From Caprimulgus europaeus (lineage: Eukaryota; Chordata; Aves; Caprimulgiformes; Caprimulgidae), in NCBI GenBank assembly GCA_907165065.1, contig OU015538.1, forward strand, positions 21,963,165 to 22,027,164: DNA of 64,000 bases, given 5' to 3'. The notes under the pieces were generated by a model. It had not been told where the DNA came from. It ran no database searches and worked only from the letters and a program-made list of their open reading frames with translations. This document shows, piece by piece, positions 11,993 to 22,024 of the stretch. The position numbers were made by a program, and so were the translations under genes. Positions within the stretch are counted from its first letter, which is position 1; each line of letters starts with the position of its first letter.

Positions 11993-14005
11993 CCCTCTTC
12001 TGGAAGTACAGGCAGAGAGGCAGCGCAGCTCGTGGTGGCCTTGGATGTTTCCAGTGACTCGTTTGGATCTGTCTCTCCTGGGACTGTGATGCCATCTCAT
12101 CCAGTCCGTGCTCAAAATGTTTTGCTGCCTCCTAAAAGAAGATTGCTGTTTTGACAAGCAGCATCCGTGTTACCACAGCTCCCCAAAGCAGAAGCCAAAG
12201 ATTTCTACCAAGGGCCATTTTAGTGCACAAGTGTCTGTATTTGCATCACGTAAAGGACAAGAGATTTCCCCTGCCACTGTCCCCCCAACCAAAAAGGTAA
12301 ATAGAAATATATAAATATATACACATCTCTTTTTTTGTCAAGCAGTTTTAAGTTTGGGTTCCTGGTTGGTACATACCCTGCCAGTGGTAGGTTCCTTTAT
12401 CATTTAGTCTGAGTCAGTTTAGACTTCTGCCCTCCTCTCCAGCCAACCATGTTCCCCAGGAAGGAGTTTCATTAATTTGAACTTATGTTCTTTTCTCTTC
12501 CTTTTGAACCAAGAAGTATGTGAACACCAAAATCCCCACAAGCTTTTCCTGCTTCTCCCCATCCCAGTGACTGCAGATTGGAGTTGCATCTCATGGAAAA
12601 TTTCTGACAGGGAAACACAGGGCTACCAGGGATCACCATGTGAAATCAGATCCCAGAATCTCTTGAGTCTCTGTTGAACCTTTTTCTCAGCTTTATCAAG
12701 TAGGATAATTTCAGAAGCATTTAACCTTAAGCTGATTAGATGTCATCTTTAATTACAGGTATAACTGCAAATGCAGTAGATGGTAGAAAAATAATTGGCA
12801 TGGATGATTCTGTAGGCCATGACTGACAACCAACCATAACGGTATCAAGACTTTCTAACCAACTAAAGGCGTGAAAATGGCATGTAGTAAAATCACCAGC
12901 TTCGGGGAAACAGAAATCAGAATGTTAAAACCTGAAAAGAACCAAATTCAAACTCATGCCAATAACATTGTCATAATTAGATCAATGTTAATAACAAGTA
13001 GTAAAAAAAAAAATCACATTCCTATATGCATATATGCTTTTAAGCACCATTGTTTTGCAGAATGAACTGTGAATGATTCTAAAATAAGAACATGTGTCAA
13101 AGCAAGCAATCACAAGGAAAGCTGAGACTCAATAGAAACGGAGCAGGATAATATCAGAGCTTCAGGGCTGATTAACAAATCTCCTGGTTTTAATGTTAAA
13201 TTACATAAACCTAATGAAGCTTCCCACAATGGCAATGTAGGTGGAGCCACCTTTAAGCCATTTATAAGACCAGAATAAATAAGTTTTCCCCATATTGCCA
13301 CTACTTCAGAATCAGGTGTGCAGCACCGATGGCTCTGGTGTCCTGTGCCGTCCCACGAGCGTTAAGGGAGGGTTCTGCTTTAGAACATGGCCTGGGAGTG
13401 TGTTGACTGTGTTTAGTTATTCTGGTTACTTGCATTTGAGAACTGGATGTTGAATCTGGATGCAATAATAGCAAAGGGCTTATATTGATTTAGCTGAATG
13501 CAATGAAGCACAAGTGATTTCTGCCATTACAGCAGATGAAATTAAGAGCTGCAGAAGACAGAAAAAAGCATGTAAAACCTCTTCAAGGTTCAGCAGTTCC
13601 AGAAGTTTCAGTAGAGGACAGATACTTTTCCTATATGGGTGCTATTACTTAACAATACAGATCAACTCTAACTAATATTACCTTTAATTAATAATAACAC
13701 ACCTCATTTCAGTTAAGAAGTCTGTGATTTCATAGTCTGAAAGATTTTCTGCTAAGTTCCTTTTTTCCTCTCTAGGCACATAATTGTTAACCCATTTCCA
13801 AATTAGTCTACAAGGAAATGCAGGTGCATATGGCCCTAATCCAAGTCTTTAATTGAATGCAATTAATCAATTCAACCAAGCAGTTAAATTGCTATGTGAG
13901 AAAGGAGGATCAATCTGGGATACAGAGTGGAGTGGTCAAACAGGGCTCCTGCAGCTCTTGGAAATTGATTGTTTTCAGAATTGTGTACCTAAACTCCGCA
14001 CCTCT

Positions 14006-14070
14006 GAAGTGGGATAGAACAGACTGGAATATTTCAGTTGGAAGGGACCTACAATGATCATCTGTCTCAC
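14006..14070 (-). repeat. CR1 LINE 3' fragment, reverse orientation
   Basis: The stretch GGAATATTTCAGTTGGAAGG followed by GACCTACAATGATCATCTG is the reverse complement of the conserved CR1 3' region. It lies about 550 bp upstream of the first VSIG4 start codon. Confidence 0.75.
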
Positions 14071-14339
14071 GCTGGTAATGTAAAGATTTAGGGTGTTTCA
14101 TGAATCCTAATTTAAAAAGCAGTGGTGAGTTCCATGGGAAGGCTGGTAAGAAAATGAGTGGTAAGGATTTGGGTTGTTTAGCTCCCTAAGGGTACTCTGT
14201 CAGACCTTGTATGTAACATGCATGTTAAAATCTATTATTTAGAGAGCAATGCAAGGAGGGAAGAAGAAGAAATAGGTGCTTAGGAATAAAAAGAAACAAG
14301 GGAAACATTTTTTTTTAAATTGAATTTTAAAAAAAGGAA

Positions 14340-14623
14340 GGAGGAAAAAACCATACTCAGCAGGAAACATGAAATGGAGTAGAAGTACTTCTTAAACTTT
14401 CCTCTTTTCACCCTCCCAGAGGATTTCCGTTCTGCCCACACCTCTGACAGCAATCACTGAGACACGTTTTTTCTGAAAAAGAGGAAGGAAAAACCATCGT
14501 TGCCTCTCCTGGGTGCTCAGTGACAAAGTGAGCGAAGAAGGAGAAGTGTTCCTGATTTGCCCCTGGACCTGGAGAGAGCGGGGCTGCTCTACTTGCGAGG
14601 GAGAAGCTGCAGCCCCAGGAAGG
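14340..14623 (+). promoter_or_regulatory. Candidate promoter and 5'-UTR of VSIG4 copy 1
   Basis: The region upstream of the start codon lacks an obvious TATA box and is rich in GAGGAA/TTCCTC PU.1-type ETS cores, for example near 14340, 14399 and 14481. This fits a TATA-less myeloid promoter. The transcription start is not visible, so the limits are approximate. Confidence 0.3.
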
Positions 14624-14678
14624 ATGGGGATGCTGGTGGGAGCAGCCCTGCTGACAAGTCATCTCCTCTTCTGCAGCG
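14624..14678 (+). CDS. VSIG4: VSIG4 copy 1 exon 1: signal peptide
   Basis: The ATG at 14624 has A at -3 and G at +4. It starts MGMLVGAALLTSHLLFCS, a hydrophobic signal sequence, and splices in phase 1 at G|GTGAGT. A second in-frame ATG at 14630 is possible but has no advantage. Length 55 nt, equal to copy 2. Confidence 0.88.
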
Positions 14679-17600
14679 GTGAGTCTGTCTCCTGCTCAGG
14701 GCAGCTCCTTCCCCGGCACTGCTGTGTCTGTGTGTGTTTGTACAGGGCTGGTTCTGTTTTGGGAATAGAAATATGGCAAAAAGGCCGACGGCTCTGCGTG
14801 CTGCTGGCCCAGTGCTCCGCTGGTTCAGATCTGGTGGCCACAGAGTGCGACGGTGCGTGGAGGTTAAGGAAACGCTGCCCACGTACTTAGGGTGCAAAGA
14901 TCCCACCTCCGTGGGGATGGTTCTTTCATGGAGCACCGTGGGCAGCCCCACACGAAGGGTCTGCTTAGTCCTTGTGTCGAGAGGAAAGAGGCGGTTTGGA
15001 AACCAGGAGAAAGGCTGAAGAACTGTGTGGAAGTGTAGGTGCAAAATGTACTGGGACAAAGGCAAGGGACCTCATTTGTAGAGGGAGCTTTAAAGAGTTT
15101 GAGGCTTCCTTGATCCATTGCTTAAGGCGCCTAAATTCAGCTTCGCTGGAAAAGCAGTGTCTTTGGAACAGACAGGCAGTGGAGGAGGGAAAACCACGCA
15201 AGCTGTGGTTTGCTGTTAATGTGAGGCTTCCTGGGAAAGCCCTGAGGGTGATGTCGGGTGGTGGAGCCAGATGTGCCAGCTGTGATGGGGAGAATGCAAC
15301 TCACACTGGAGACAAACTCCTTCCCTTGGGTCTAAATCATCCACTAATTCTGACCCTGTGCTCTGCCTGGTGTCAGCTTGCTTGCAGGTAAGGACCAGGC
15401 AGAGCACAAGAGCCAAACTGCACCCGTGGCACACGCCAGTGCCCTGGCAATCAGCTCTCTCCCATCCGTCTTCCTCACGCCACGTTGATTTTTTTGTTAG
15501 CCCATCCCTGAACAGACTGTCCCTCATCATCTGCACTGACTGCCCATGCTTTTGGTTTGGTAGATTCCACGTGCTGGTGCTCTCACCACTGCTTCATCTC
15601 CCCAGAGCTGCCTTCACTGCTTTTTTTTTTTTAAATTTATTTTCTTTCTCCATTCTTCCTGCAGCTTCTCTGGACCTGACTGGCCCCAGTGAGATCAAAG
15701 GGGTATGGAAGGGATCTACCACCTTGCCATGTGCCTATGTGCCTGTGAAGGACTTGGTGCAGCAAACACTCACATGGAGCGTGGTACATGACCAGAGCTC
15801 CGGCACCGCCTTTCGCAGGGATGGCTCTGGCGACCACGTTCTCCTGTCCGAGTACCGGGGCAGGGTCAGCGTCCCGAGGGACACTCCAGGGAACGTGTCT
15901 CTCCACATCCTGAACCTGGAGGTCTCTGACAGGGGAGCCTACACTTGCCAGGTCACCTGGAAAGCCAGCAACAACAGCCTGATAGCAAAAGAGATCACCA
16001 TTAAAATGGAGGTTGTTAAAGGTAAACCCAAGGAGGAAGCTGCACAGGAGTTGGAGGCTTGGCTTGGGAAGGCTTGTAGGAATTTAATAGACCAGGTAGG
16101 CAGTGACCACCCATGTCCAGTGCAGGAGCGTTTTGCTGAGCGGTGTCAGACTCTGGTGAGAAGCAACAAATAGGTCCAAGGGAGGGATTCTGCCCACGAT
16201 CCTGCGGTGTGGGGACTCGGGAGGATTTGTGGCCTCTGGCTTGACCTGTACTCGATGGTTGAAAGTTTCCAAGGGATGCACCCCAGAGGTGAAGTCCCTG
16301 GGACATTGCATGTCTCTTCTTTGACCCAACTTCATCAGCACATGCCCGATCTCCCTTCACCTGGGCAGTGATGACTTGTAGAGGAAGGAAGATGGCATCA
16401 GCACAGCAGAGCAGGGCCTCGTGTAGGAGGTGCAATGGTTGGTATCGCCAGGCCAAGTGTAACCTGTGTGGGGAGGTGACGTGAGGGCAGTGCTCCTCTT
16501 CCTCCAGGAAAGCACTGAAAGCCAGAGCACGAGCTGCCATGGAGGGGGAGACCTTCCCCACCACGACCAGGGCCGGCGTGACCCGGGAACCATCTGCTTT
16601 GTCTTCCAGTTGCGGTGACCAAGCCCGTCATCAGGGCCGGCGAGCTGGGGCTGACGGTGCCGGCAGGAGCCAGGACCAGCCTGACCTGCGTGGCCAGCGG
16701 GTCCCCCCCCATCAGCTACCGCTGGTTCCGCAGCGCGCCAGGAGGGAAAGCCCTGCTCCTGAGCAGCCAGGCCGAGCTGGCGTGGGACAGCCTGCGGCCC
16801 TCCGACAGCGGGGAGTACTACTGCGAGGCCGAGAACAGGGCTGGGGCCGGGGCTGTGCAGCAGAGCGACGCTGTTGAGCTGACGGTCAGAGGTGAGTCCG
16901 CAGAGCCACAGCTGGATGGAGAACAGCGAGAGTCCTTCCGCACTGGGAGGGGACAGCGCTCCCACTCCCCTTCCCTGGAAGAAGCAAAGGCAAAAGCTTT
17001 GGCCTTCTGCACGCTGGCGCACTTGTCCCCACCGGCTCTGGCTTTCTAATCTTTTCTATTTCCGGTATTAAATTTCCCTCCTCCTCTTTAGAGGAACTGC
17101 TCTGGTCCGATGCAAAAGAGGTTTTGTATTTCAAACCCATATTTATTCTTCTTTGGCTTATTTGAAATCCCTGCTGGCTGCATCGCGCCGCCTGTTGCAG
17201 GTTAGCGCGCTTCGACAGGGAATCGCAGCTCCCCTCTGGGCGAGAGGAGCAGCCGAGCGGCGATTCCGTGGGTGAACAGATCGACCTGGCCTTCGTCCCG
17301 CGGGATTGGCAACGTGTTCCGGGAAAACGCGGGCACTCCGTACCTGCTCCGTGCTCCGATGTGCCCAGGCCCTGTGACACGGGGCACGGTGGGTCCTGTG
17401 GAAGACTTGCTGCTTTCCTTGGCTGGTAACTCGGCCATCGGAGCTGTGAAGCCTGTGACTGCAGAGCCAAGGGCAGGTCCCACACAGTGACCTGTGAAAG
17501 AGGCAAAGCCTGCTGACCTCCCGGTGGAACCAAGGTTACAGCTGAAACCACGTGCTGTTTCTCATGGCAGTGGCACATAGGAGCACACAGCAAGGGAGCA

Positions 17601-18227
17601 GGAATTGATGATGGCCGTGCCTGTTAACGCTGCTGGTGCTCAGTCCCCACCAGTCCTCTGGGTGGTGGCTGGTTCCTTGTGGTCTTAAGTTCTGTATTGC
17701 AGCAGCGTCACAAACGTGGTCCAGCTCCTGCCTGAGCCTCTCTTCTTCATCTTGCAGATCTGCTCACAACAACAGTGGCCTCTCAGATGGACGTGGGAAC
17801 CTCGGAGAGACAGGACCCAACCCGAGGTCAGGGCAGCAGCATTTTCGACTGGCAGCAAGGACAGGGGGCCAGGGGAGGGTCTGACACCAGCACTGAGCAG
17901 TGGGTTTGGCTACTGGGGAGTGCGGTCTCGACAATATTGTATTTTAGTCTGTACGTCTCTGTTTTTAATCCAGAAGTTTCTGAATGCAGAACATCTTCCT
18001 TTCCTCAACCTCCAGTCTGCAGAGGGCTTTATAGCTTGTGTCTCTGTATGAGAGACGCTGTGTGTGCCTTAGGGCTGCTAGAAATACCATTTCCTAACTT
18101 GTAGACCATATAAGACATTCTGGTTTCTGTTCTTTTTTAAAAGGCTTTGTTTTTTGCTGGTTTTCTGGCCTTGAATGCAAGCTGCTGAAGTGGGAAGCAG
18201 AGCTTTTTGTGTGTGTGTATAGATGTG

Positions 18228-18258
<31 letters not shown>

Positions 18259-21200
18259 GCACATACATAGTTTGTGTATATGTAGTATAGATACTACATA
18301 TATGTACACTATATATCCAGTGTGTATATGTAATACCATGTGTACTCTATATATTAGCATGTATATGTAGTACTCCTTTCTAGAGTTTGCCTATTTTCAC
18401 TGCTCTGTAAAGGTGATGCAGTCATTCTCCTTTGCTCCTACAGCAATAATCCTGTATCTCCTAGTGCTAAAATGAGGATTGGAAATGCTCTGAGCCTTTC
18501 CCTCCCGATTGTTTTGCAGATCTGCCCACAACAGTAGTGACTCCTGAGAATGATGGAGGATATCCAGAAACGAATTCCACAACTCAAAGTAAATGGGGAG
18601 CAAAACAAAGCTAAGAACAAGATTTGGGACCCAAATTGTCCACTTGGTAGTCAGTACCTTCAGCCTCAAAACCAGTGTTCTGCCTTTTGGCTGCAAATTG
18701 TATTAATGGCTGTTCTCAAGGGACCTAGATGATCCATGGTGACTCTTTAAAAGACTCTGGATGCTTTATGGGGGCGGGGAAAAAAGCCTTCATGCCTGGA
18801 GCATGGAGTTGTTGCTGTGTCCCCAGACAGTAGTACATTTTGATCTTTTCTTTGAGTGTCAAAACTGGAGCAGCAGAAGAGCATCAGTCTGCAACTCAAG
18901 CAGATCTTCTATACCTCCTCTAGCTTTGCACTGCTGTGATAGATTTAAACATGTTCCATATACAACCAGGCAGCATCCTTGAAGGAAAAGCTGTGACCCT
19001 TTATTTCATGACGTGTAGTGCAACTCTTCTGCCCAGCTCACAGCCCCGGGGAGCCTCAGCATTAGGAGACTGCATTAGGGTTGTCTCACAGCCCCTTGGC
19101 GAGACGTGTGCATGGTGCTCACACAGCTGCACCCGCTCAGGGCCACTTGAGCAAGGTGCTGTCAGGATGGGGACAGGCAGGGACAGGCATGTGTGGTACC
19201 CCCCTGCCTGCCCATGTCACAGCTGGCTGCTGTTATCCTCAGGGAAGTGGTCAGCATCATGTAACTGCTGCTGCTCCTGCAACCCGGGAGGCTGACATTC
19301 TTCTGCTGCATTGTTCTAGGTTTCCAGAGGACTCACCTATCCCTGTACCTGGTTGTCCTGATTGCTGTGGTTTGTGGTGTTGTGATTTTCCTTGTCATCT
19401 TTCTTATCATTTGCATTAGAAAGCCCAAAGATGGTGAGTAGAATGTTCTGAAAAGCTCGAGTGTGTTGTGCATGCCCAACTTGGTTTCACCTTTGAGGGT
19501 TTTAGGGATGGGGCTGGCACTGTGCTCACAGCTCCTGGTGGCAGCTCTGGCACTTGCGTCATACAGGCACTCGATCAGAACATGCGTGGATCAAAATAGG
19601 TGGTGGAAGGCTGAAGGAAGCAGAGAAGCCCCTTTCTCCTCAGGGAAAACCAGTTGCAGCAGTCAGGGAGGGCCTGCCAGGCGCTGGCCAGAGAGGATGC
19701 CTGGTGGGCAGCTGTCACCCCATGCTCCCGAGCTGCTCTCCAGGTGATCTGAAGCTGCAGGAAGGGTGGCAGGGGAACAGAGCAGCCTCTCAGCACCCAT
19801 CCCACCCTGGTTCCAGGGAGGATCTGTGTCTCTGTCCCCTCGGGCCATCCCTTCAGCATGCCATCGCCACTCTGCCACCATTACTCAGGGATGGTTTTTT
19901 CCCTCTGGCCCTCCCAGACATCCTGTGCCTCTCAAACTTATCAGAGCTTTTAAGGTACCTGGTAGCAAGTTAATCTTGTCCTGCTCCTTTAAAGTACCTG
20001 TTTGTACCAGCTCCTGTTTAATATTTCCCTCAGTCACTATCTGGAGGAAAAGAGGTCATCAATAATTCTCCATATTCAATAGAGATTAACTTCCTTTCTA
20101 GTCTTCAGACCCAGGGTATATTTAGCGAATGCTTCTGTATTTTCTGCACTAATAGTGGGAAACTCCTGACCAAATGCTTTCTGAGAGTCCCCTTCTCACT
20201 AACAGCACTCAGCAGTGTACAGAGAGCACACTGGGGCTTTGGGTTGGGGTTTTTTAATACTAATGGCCATAGTTTCCTCCTTGTCCCTCTGTTTCTTTAC
20301 TTACCTTTTTACAACTCTGTGCTGACATGTCATAATAATTATTATCAAATATTCCTTTTGTCTTTTTAATTTTTTTTAAAAAGAAATCCAGAATAACTTC
20401 TTTCTAGGTTGTCCTTTATTTAACTTTTAATGAATAGGAAAATTGTGGGAACTGCTAACTTCTAGTTTCTAAACTCAGCTTTGCCTTTGAGCTTGGGTCA
20501 GTTATTTTGACCCAATTGTGCTACAGCTGGGATATGGGTTGTTTTCATTTTCTTGGATTGAATCCTGGGAACAGGAGTCATCACCCACCTGACATGATCT
20601 CTAAGGTTCCCAGTTTTATGATGTCTTCAGAGGCTGCTTTCTTATATCAAGAGGAGACACAGTGGAAATTATTTTTTGAGAATATAAATGCAATTATTGA
20701 TACACATTTCTAATTATTCTTTTCCAGCTCAAGTCTATGAAGTAAAACTGTGAGTATAACCTTTTATCTAACACAATGAGGAGTCTTTGGGGACTGTATC
20801 AGAGCAGGAAACAAAAAGATGCTACTTATCTGTCAGGATGAAAAGCTTCTTAGGCAGCATGAAGAGGTTCAAAGTTAACTCAGTAGTACATTGTACTGAT
20901 AATCTGTGGGCTTTTCATGTCACCACATAACGTAGGAAAAAGATCTTTTCCTTTGCAATATGAGAATCATAAAAATGAGCAGGAGCTGTTTATTAACTCC
21001 TCAGCCCAGTGAGGACTGTTGAAGATCATTGCCAAGGATAAATTCCCAGTGCTTTTTTTAAAAGCAAAAGAACAGGAATTCCCCTTCTAGAGACCTAAGG
21101 TTCCTGATGCACAGATTATATTCTGATTTATCCCTGAAATATCCTTGGCTAAACATAATCATAGCTGTAGCAGAAGGTTACAACTATTTCCAAACTCAGG

Positions 21201-22024
21201 TTTCAGCATCCTGACCTATGTGTAACCTATGTAAGCCATACTGAAAAGCCTGATAATCCAGTCAAAGCATACAAGGAGAACAACCTATCTAGACAGAAAT
21301 TGAAGTGCTGATGACTCAAGTGCCACGGTAGAACACGCCAGAGGTGTTTGCCCAGGTGCTCTGCTTCCCAAGCAGTTTATGAAGCAGCATGCTCAAGTAA
21401 CAGTGGAGCACCATAACAAGTGGTGTGATGGCGTTTCTCCTCTGAGCATTCACCTTCATTTTAAAGATATTGGATATCATAAGCGACATGGTGGATGTGG
21501 GCTGCATTCATTTCACCATTCCTCCACCACTTATTTTTAATCTTGTCTGGTTGTGCCATTCCAAGACATGGTGGCAATCCTTGCATTGCTTACACAGCTT
21601 TTGCTGCCTCTGAAACTCTCTGTGGATTGGAGACAATGCTGCTATAGTGTCGAAGGTTCTCCTGCCACCTGGAAGCAAAGGACAGGATTTTCTCCTTCAG
21701 AATACTGTCATAATCCAATGGCTGAGGTTTACAGAATCAGACCACACCTTGCTCATCATCTTGATGGTTGGGAGATGCTTTGTCTACTCTGATTGCAACT
21801 CTTTCATATTGTATTTTGGTTTCAGCCATAACTCAAGAGCAGCAGCTTCTTTAAGGTGTGAAAATACGGGTCACTATGAGGAACCCATCTCCTCCACTGA
21901 AAACAATTATGTGATGGAGCCCATGAAAAACCAAGGTTATGAAGAAATAAATACAAAAAAGAATGAATATGACTGTATTGGGAACACCCAGGAATCTGAA
22001 TATGAAGTAGGGGACACTGTGTGA
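14624..22024 (+). CDS. VSIG4: VSIG4-like (CRIg) Ig-superfamily receptor, copy 1
   Basis: VSIG4 (CRIg) is a macrophage receptor that binds complement C3b/iC3b and dampens T-cell activation. Eight coding exons were read: 14624-14678, 15665-16021, 16610-16891, 17758-17826, 18520-18588, 19320-19433, 20728-20749, 21826-22024. They total 1167 nt, giving 388 residues. Layout: signal peptide 1-18; V-set domain 19-137 with Cys41, Cys113 and DRGAYTC; second Ig domain 138-231 with Cys164, Cys209 and DSGEYYC; two Thr/Ser-rich stalk exons 232-277; transmembrane about 284-311; cytoplasmic tail with tyrosines at 319, 340, 351, 361, 371 and 382. Extracellular and transmembrane exons all join in phase 1, as usual in this family. 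Human VSIG4 is about 399 residues with the same order. The neighbouring HSF3 and miR-223 support orthology. The tail has an ITAM-like tyrosine pair not seen in copy 2. Confidence 0.9.
15665..16021 (+). CDS. VSIG4: VSIG4 copy 1 exon 2: V-set Ig domain
   Basis: The acceptor is CTTCCTGCAG and the donor AAAG|GTAAAC. The exon holds both core cysteines (LPCAY and YTCQV), the core tryptophan in LTWSV, the shared FRRDGSGDHVLLS strand and the DRGAYTC motif before the second cysteine. Sequons NVS and NNS are potential N-glycosylation sites. It is 357 nt, exactly as in copy 2, but only a little over half of the residues are identical between copies. Confidence 0.95.
16461..16903 (+). repeat. Near-identical 443-bp tract shared with 30032-30474
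   Basis: The tract covers about 149 bp of intron, the whole second Ig exon and 12 bp of the following intron. I count about 10 differences over 443 positions and no length change against the other copy. Similarity stops abruptly on both sides. The surrounding paralogous sequence is much more diverged, so this looks like a gene-conversion tract. Confidence 0.85.
16610..16891 (+). CDS. VSIG4: VSIG4 copy 1 exon 3: second (C2-type) Ig domain
   Basis: The acceptor is TGTCTTCCAG and the donor CAGAG|GTGAGT. The domain runs from VAVTKPVIRAGELGLTVPAG to VELTVR, with cysteines in SLTC and DSGEYYC and a core tryptophan in YRWF. It is 282 nt and markedly GC-rich. It differs from copy 2 at five bases, four of which change the residue. 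Confidence 0.94.
17758..17826 (+). CDS. VSIG4: VSIG4 copy 1 stalk exon A
   Basis: The acceptor is TCTTGCAG and the donor CGAG|GTCAGG. It encodes DLLTTTVASQMDVGTSERQD and then PTR. It is 69 nt, phase 1 at both ends, and related to the next 69-nt exon, so the stalk seems to have grown by exon duplication. Confidence 0.75.
18211..18265. repeat. (TG)n/(TA)n microsatellite in VSIG4 copy 1 intron
   Basis: GTGTGTGTGTA is followed by an almost pure TA run and then interrupted TATATG/TACATA sequence to about 18360. It is a simple repeat and probably length-variable. Confidence 0.9.
18520..18588 (+). CDS. VSIG4: VSIG4 copy 1 stalk exon B
   Basis: The acceptor is TTTTGCAG and the donor CAAA|GTAAAT. 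It encodes DLPTTVVTPENDGGYPETNS and then TTQ. It has the same length and phase as stalk exon A and begins with the same D-L-x-T-T pattern. Confidence 0.75.
19320..19433 (+). CDS. VSIG4: VSIG4 copy 1 transmembrane exon
   Basis: The acceptor is TTGTTCTAG and the donor GATG|GTGAGT. After SFQRTHLSLY it encodes a long Val/Ile/Leu/Phe-rich membrane helix (LVVLIAVVCGVVIFLVIFLI) and a basic stop-transfer RKPK. It is 114 nt and by my count about 43% GC; the equal-length exon of copy 2 is about 84% GC. Confidence 0.85.
20728..20749 (+). CDS. VSIG4: VSIG4 copy 1 22-nt cytoplasmic microexon
   Basis: The acceptor is TTTTCCAG and the donor ACT|GTGAGT. It encodes AQVYEVK. Copy 2 has a 22-nt exon encoding EPLYEVA in the same place and phase, which strongly supports both despite their size. 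Confidence 0.82.
21826..22024 (+). CDS. VSIG4: VSIG4 copy 1 last coding exon, tyrosine-rich tail
   Basis: The acceptor is TGGTTTCAG; the stop TGA is at 22022-22024. The 65 whole residues include HYEEPI, NYVMEP, GYEEI, EYDCI and ESEYEV. GYEEI and EYDCI form YxxI-x6-YxxI, an ITAM spacing. The final ESEYE segment is shared with copy 2, which supports the reading frame. Confidence 0.88.

Larger units (their letters stand above)
8929..14400. other. HSF3 3'-UTR and HSF3-VSIG4 intergenic region
   Basis: No coding exon was recognised. The first few kilobases are T-rich and probably HSF3 3'-UTR. A GC-richer patch at about 11.26-11.65 kb carries spaced copies of TGTGCATCAC (11441, 11459, 11488). AT-rich DNA with TAAT-type motifs follows at 12.7-13.8 kb. 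Open frames here, including a 196-residue one at 11023-11613, look random: no domain and low-complexity composition. Confidence 0.6.

Noticed and set aside
16700..16730. The eight-C run in the second Ig exon, considered as a possible frameshift error.
   Set aside because: Both paralogues have the same eight C and the frame continues through both cysteines to the donor.
18211..18365. The TA/TG-rich stretch as a regulatory or structural element.
   Set aside because: It is an ordinary microsatellite inside an intron.
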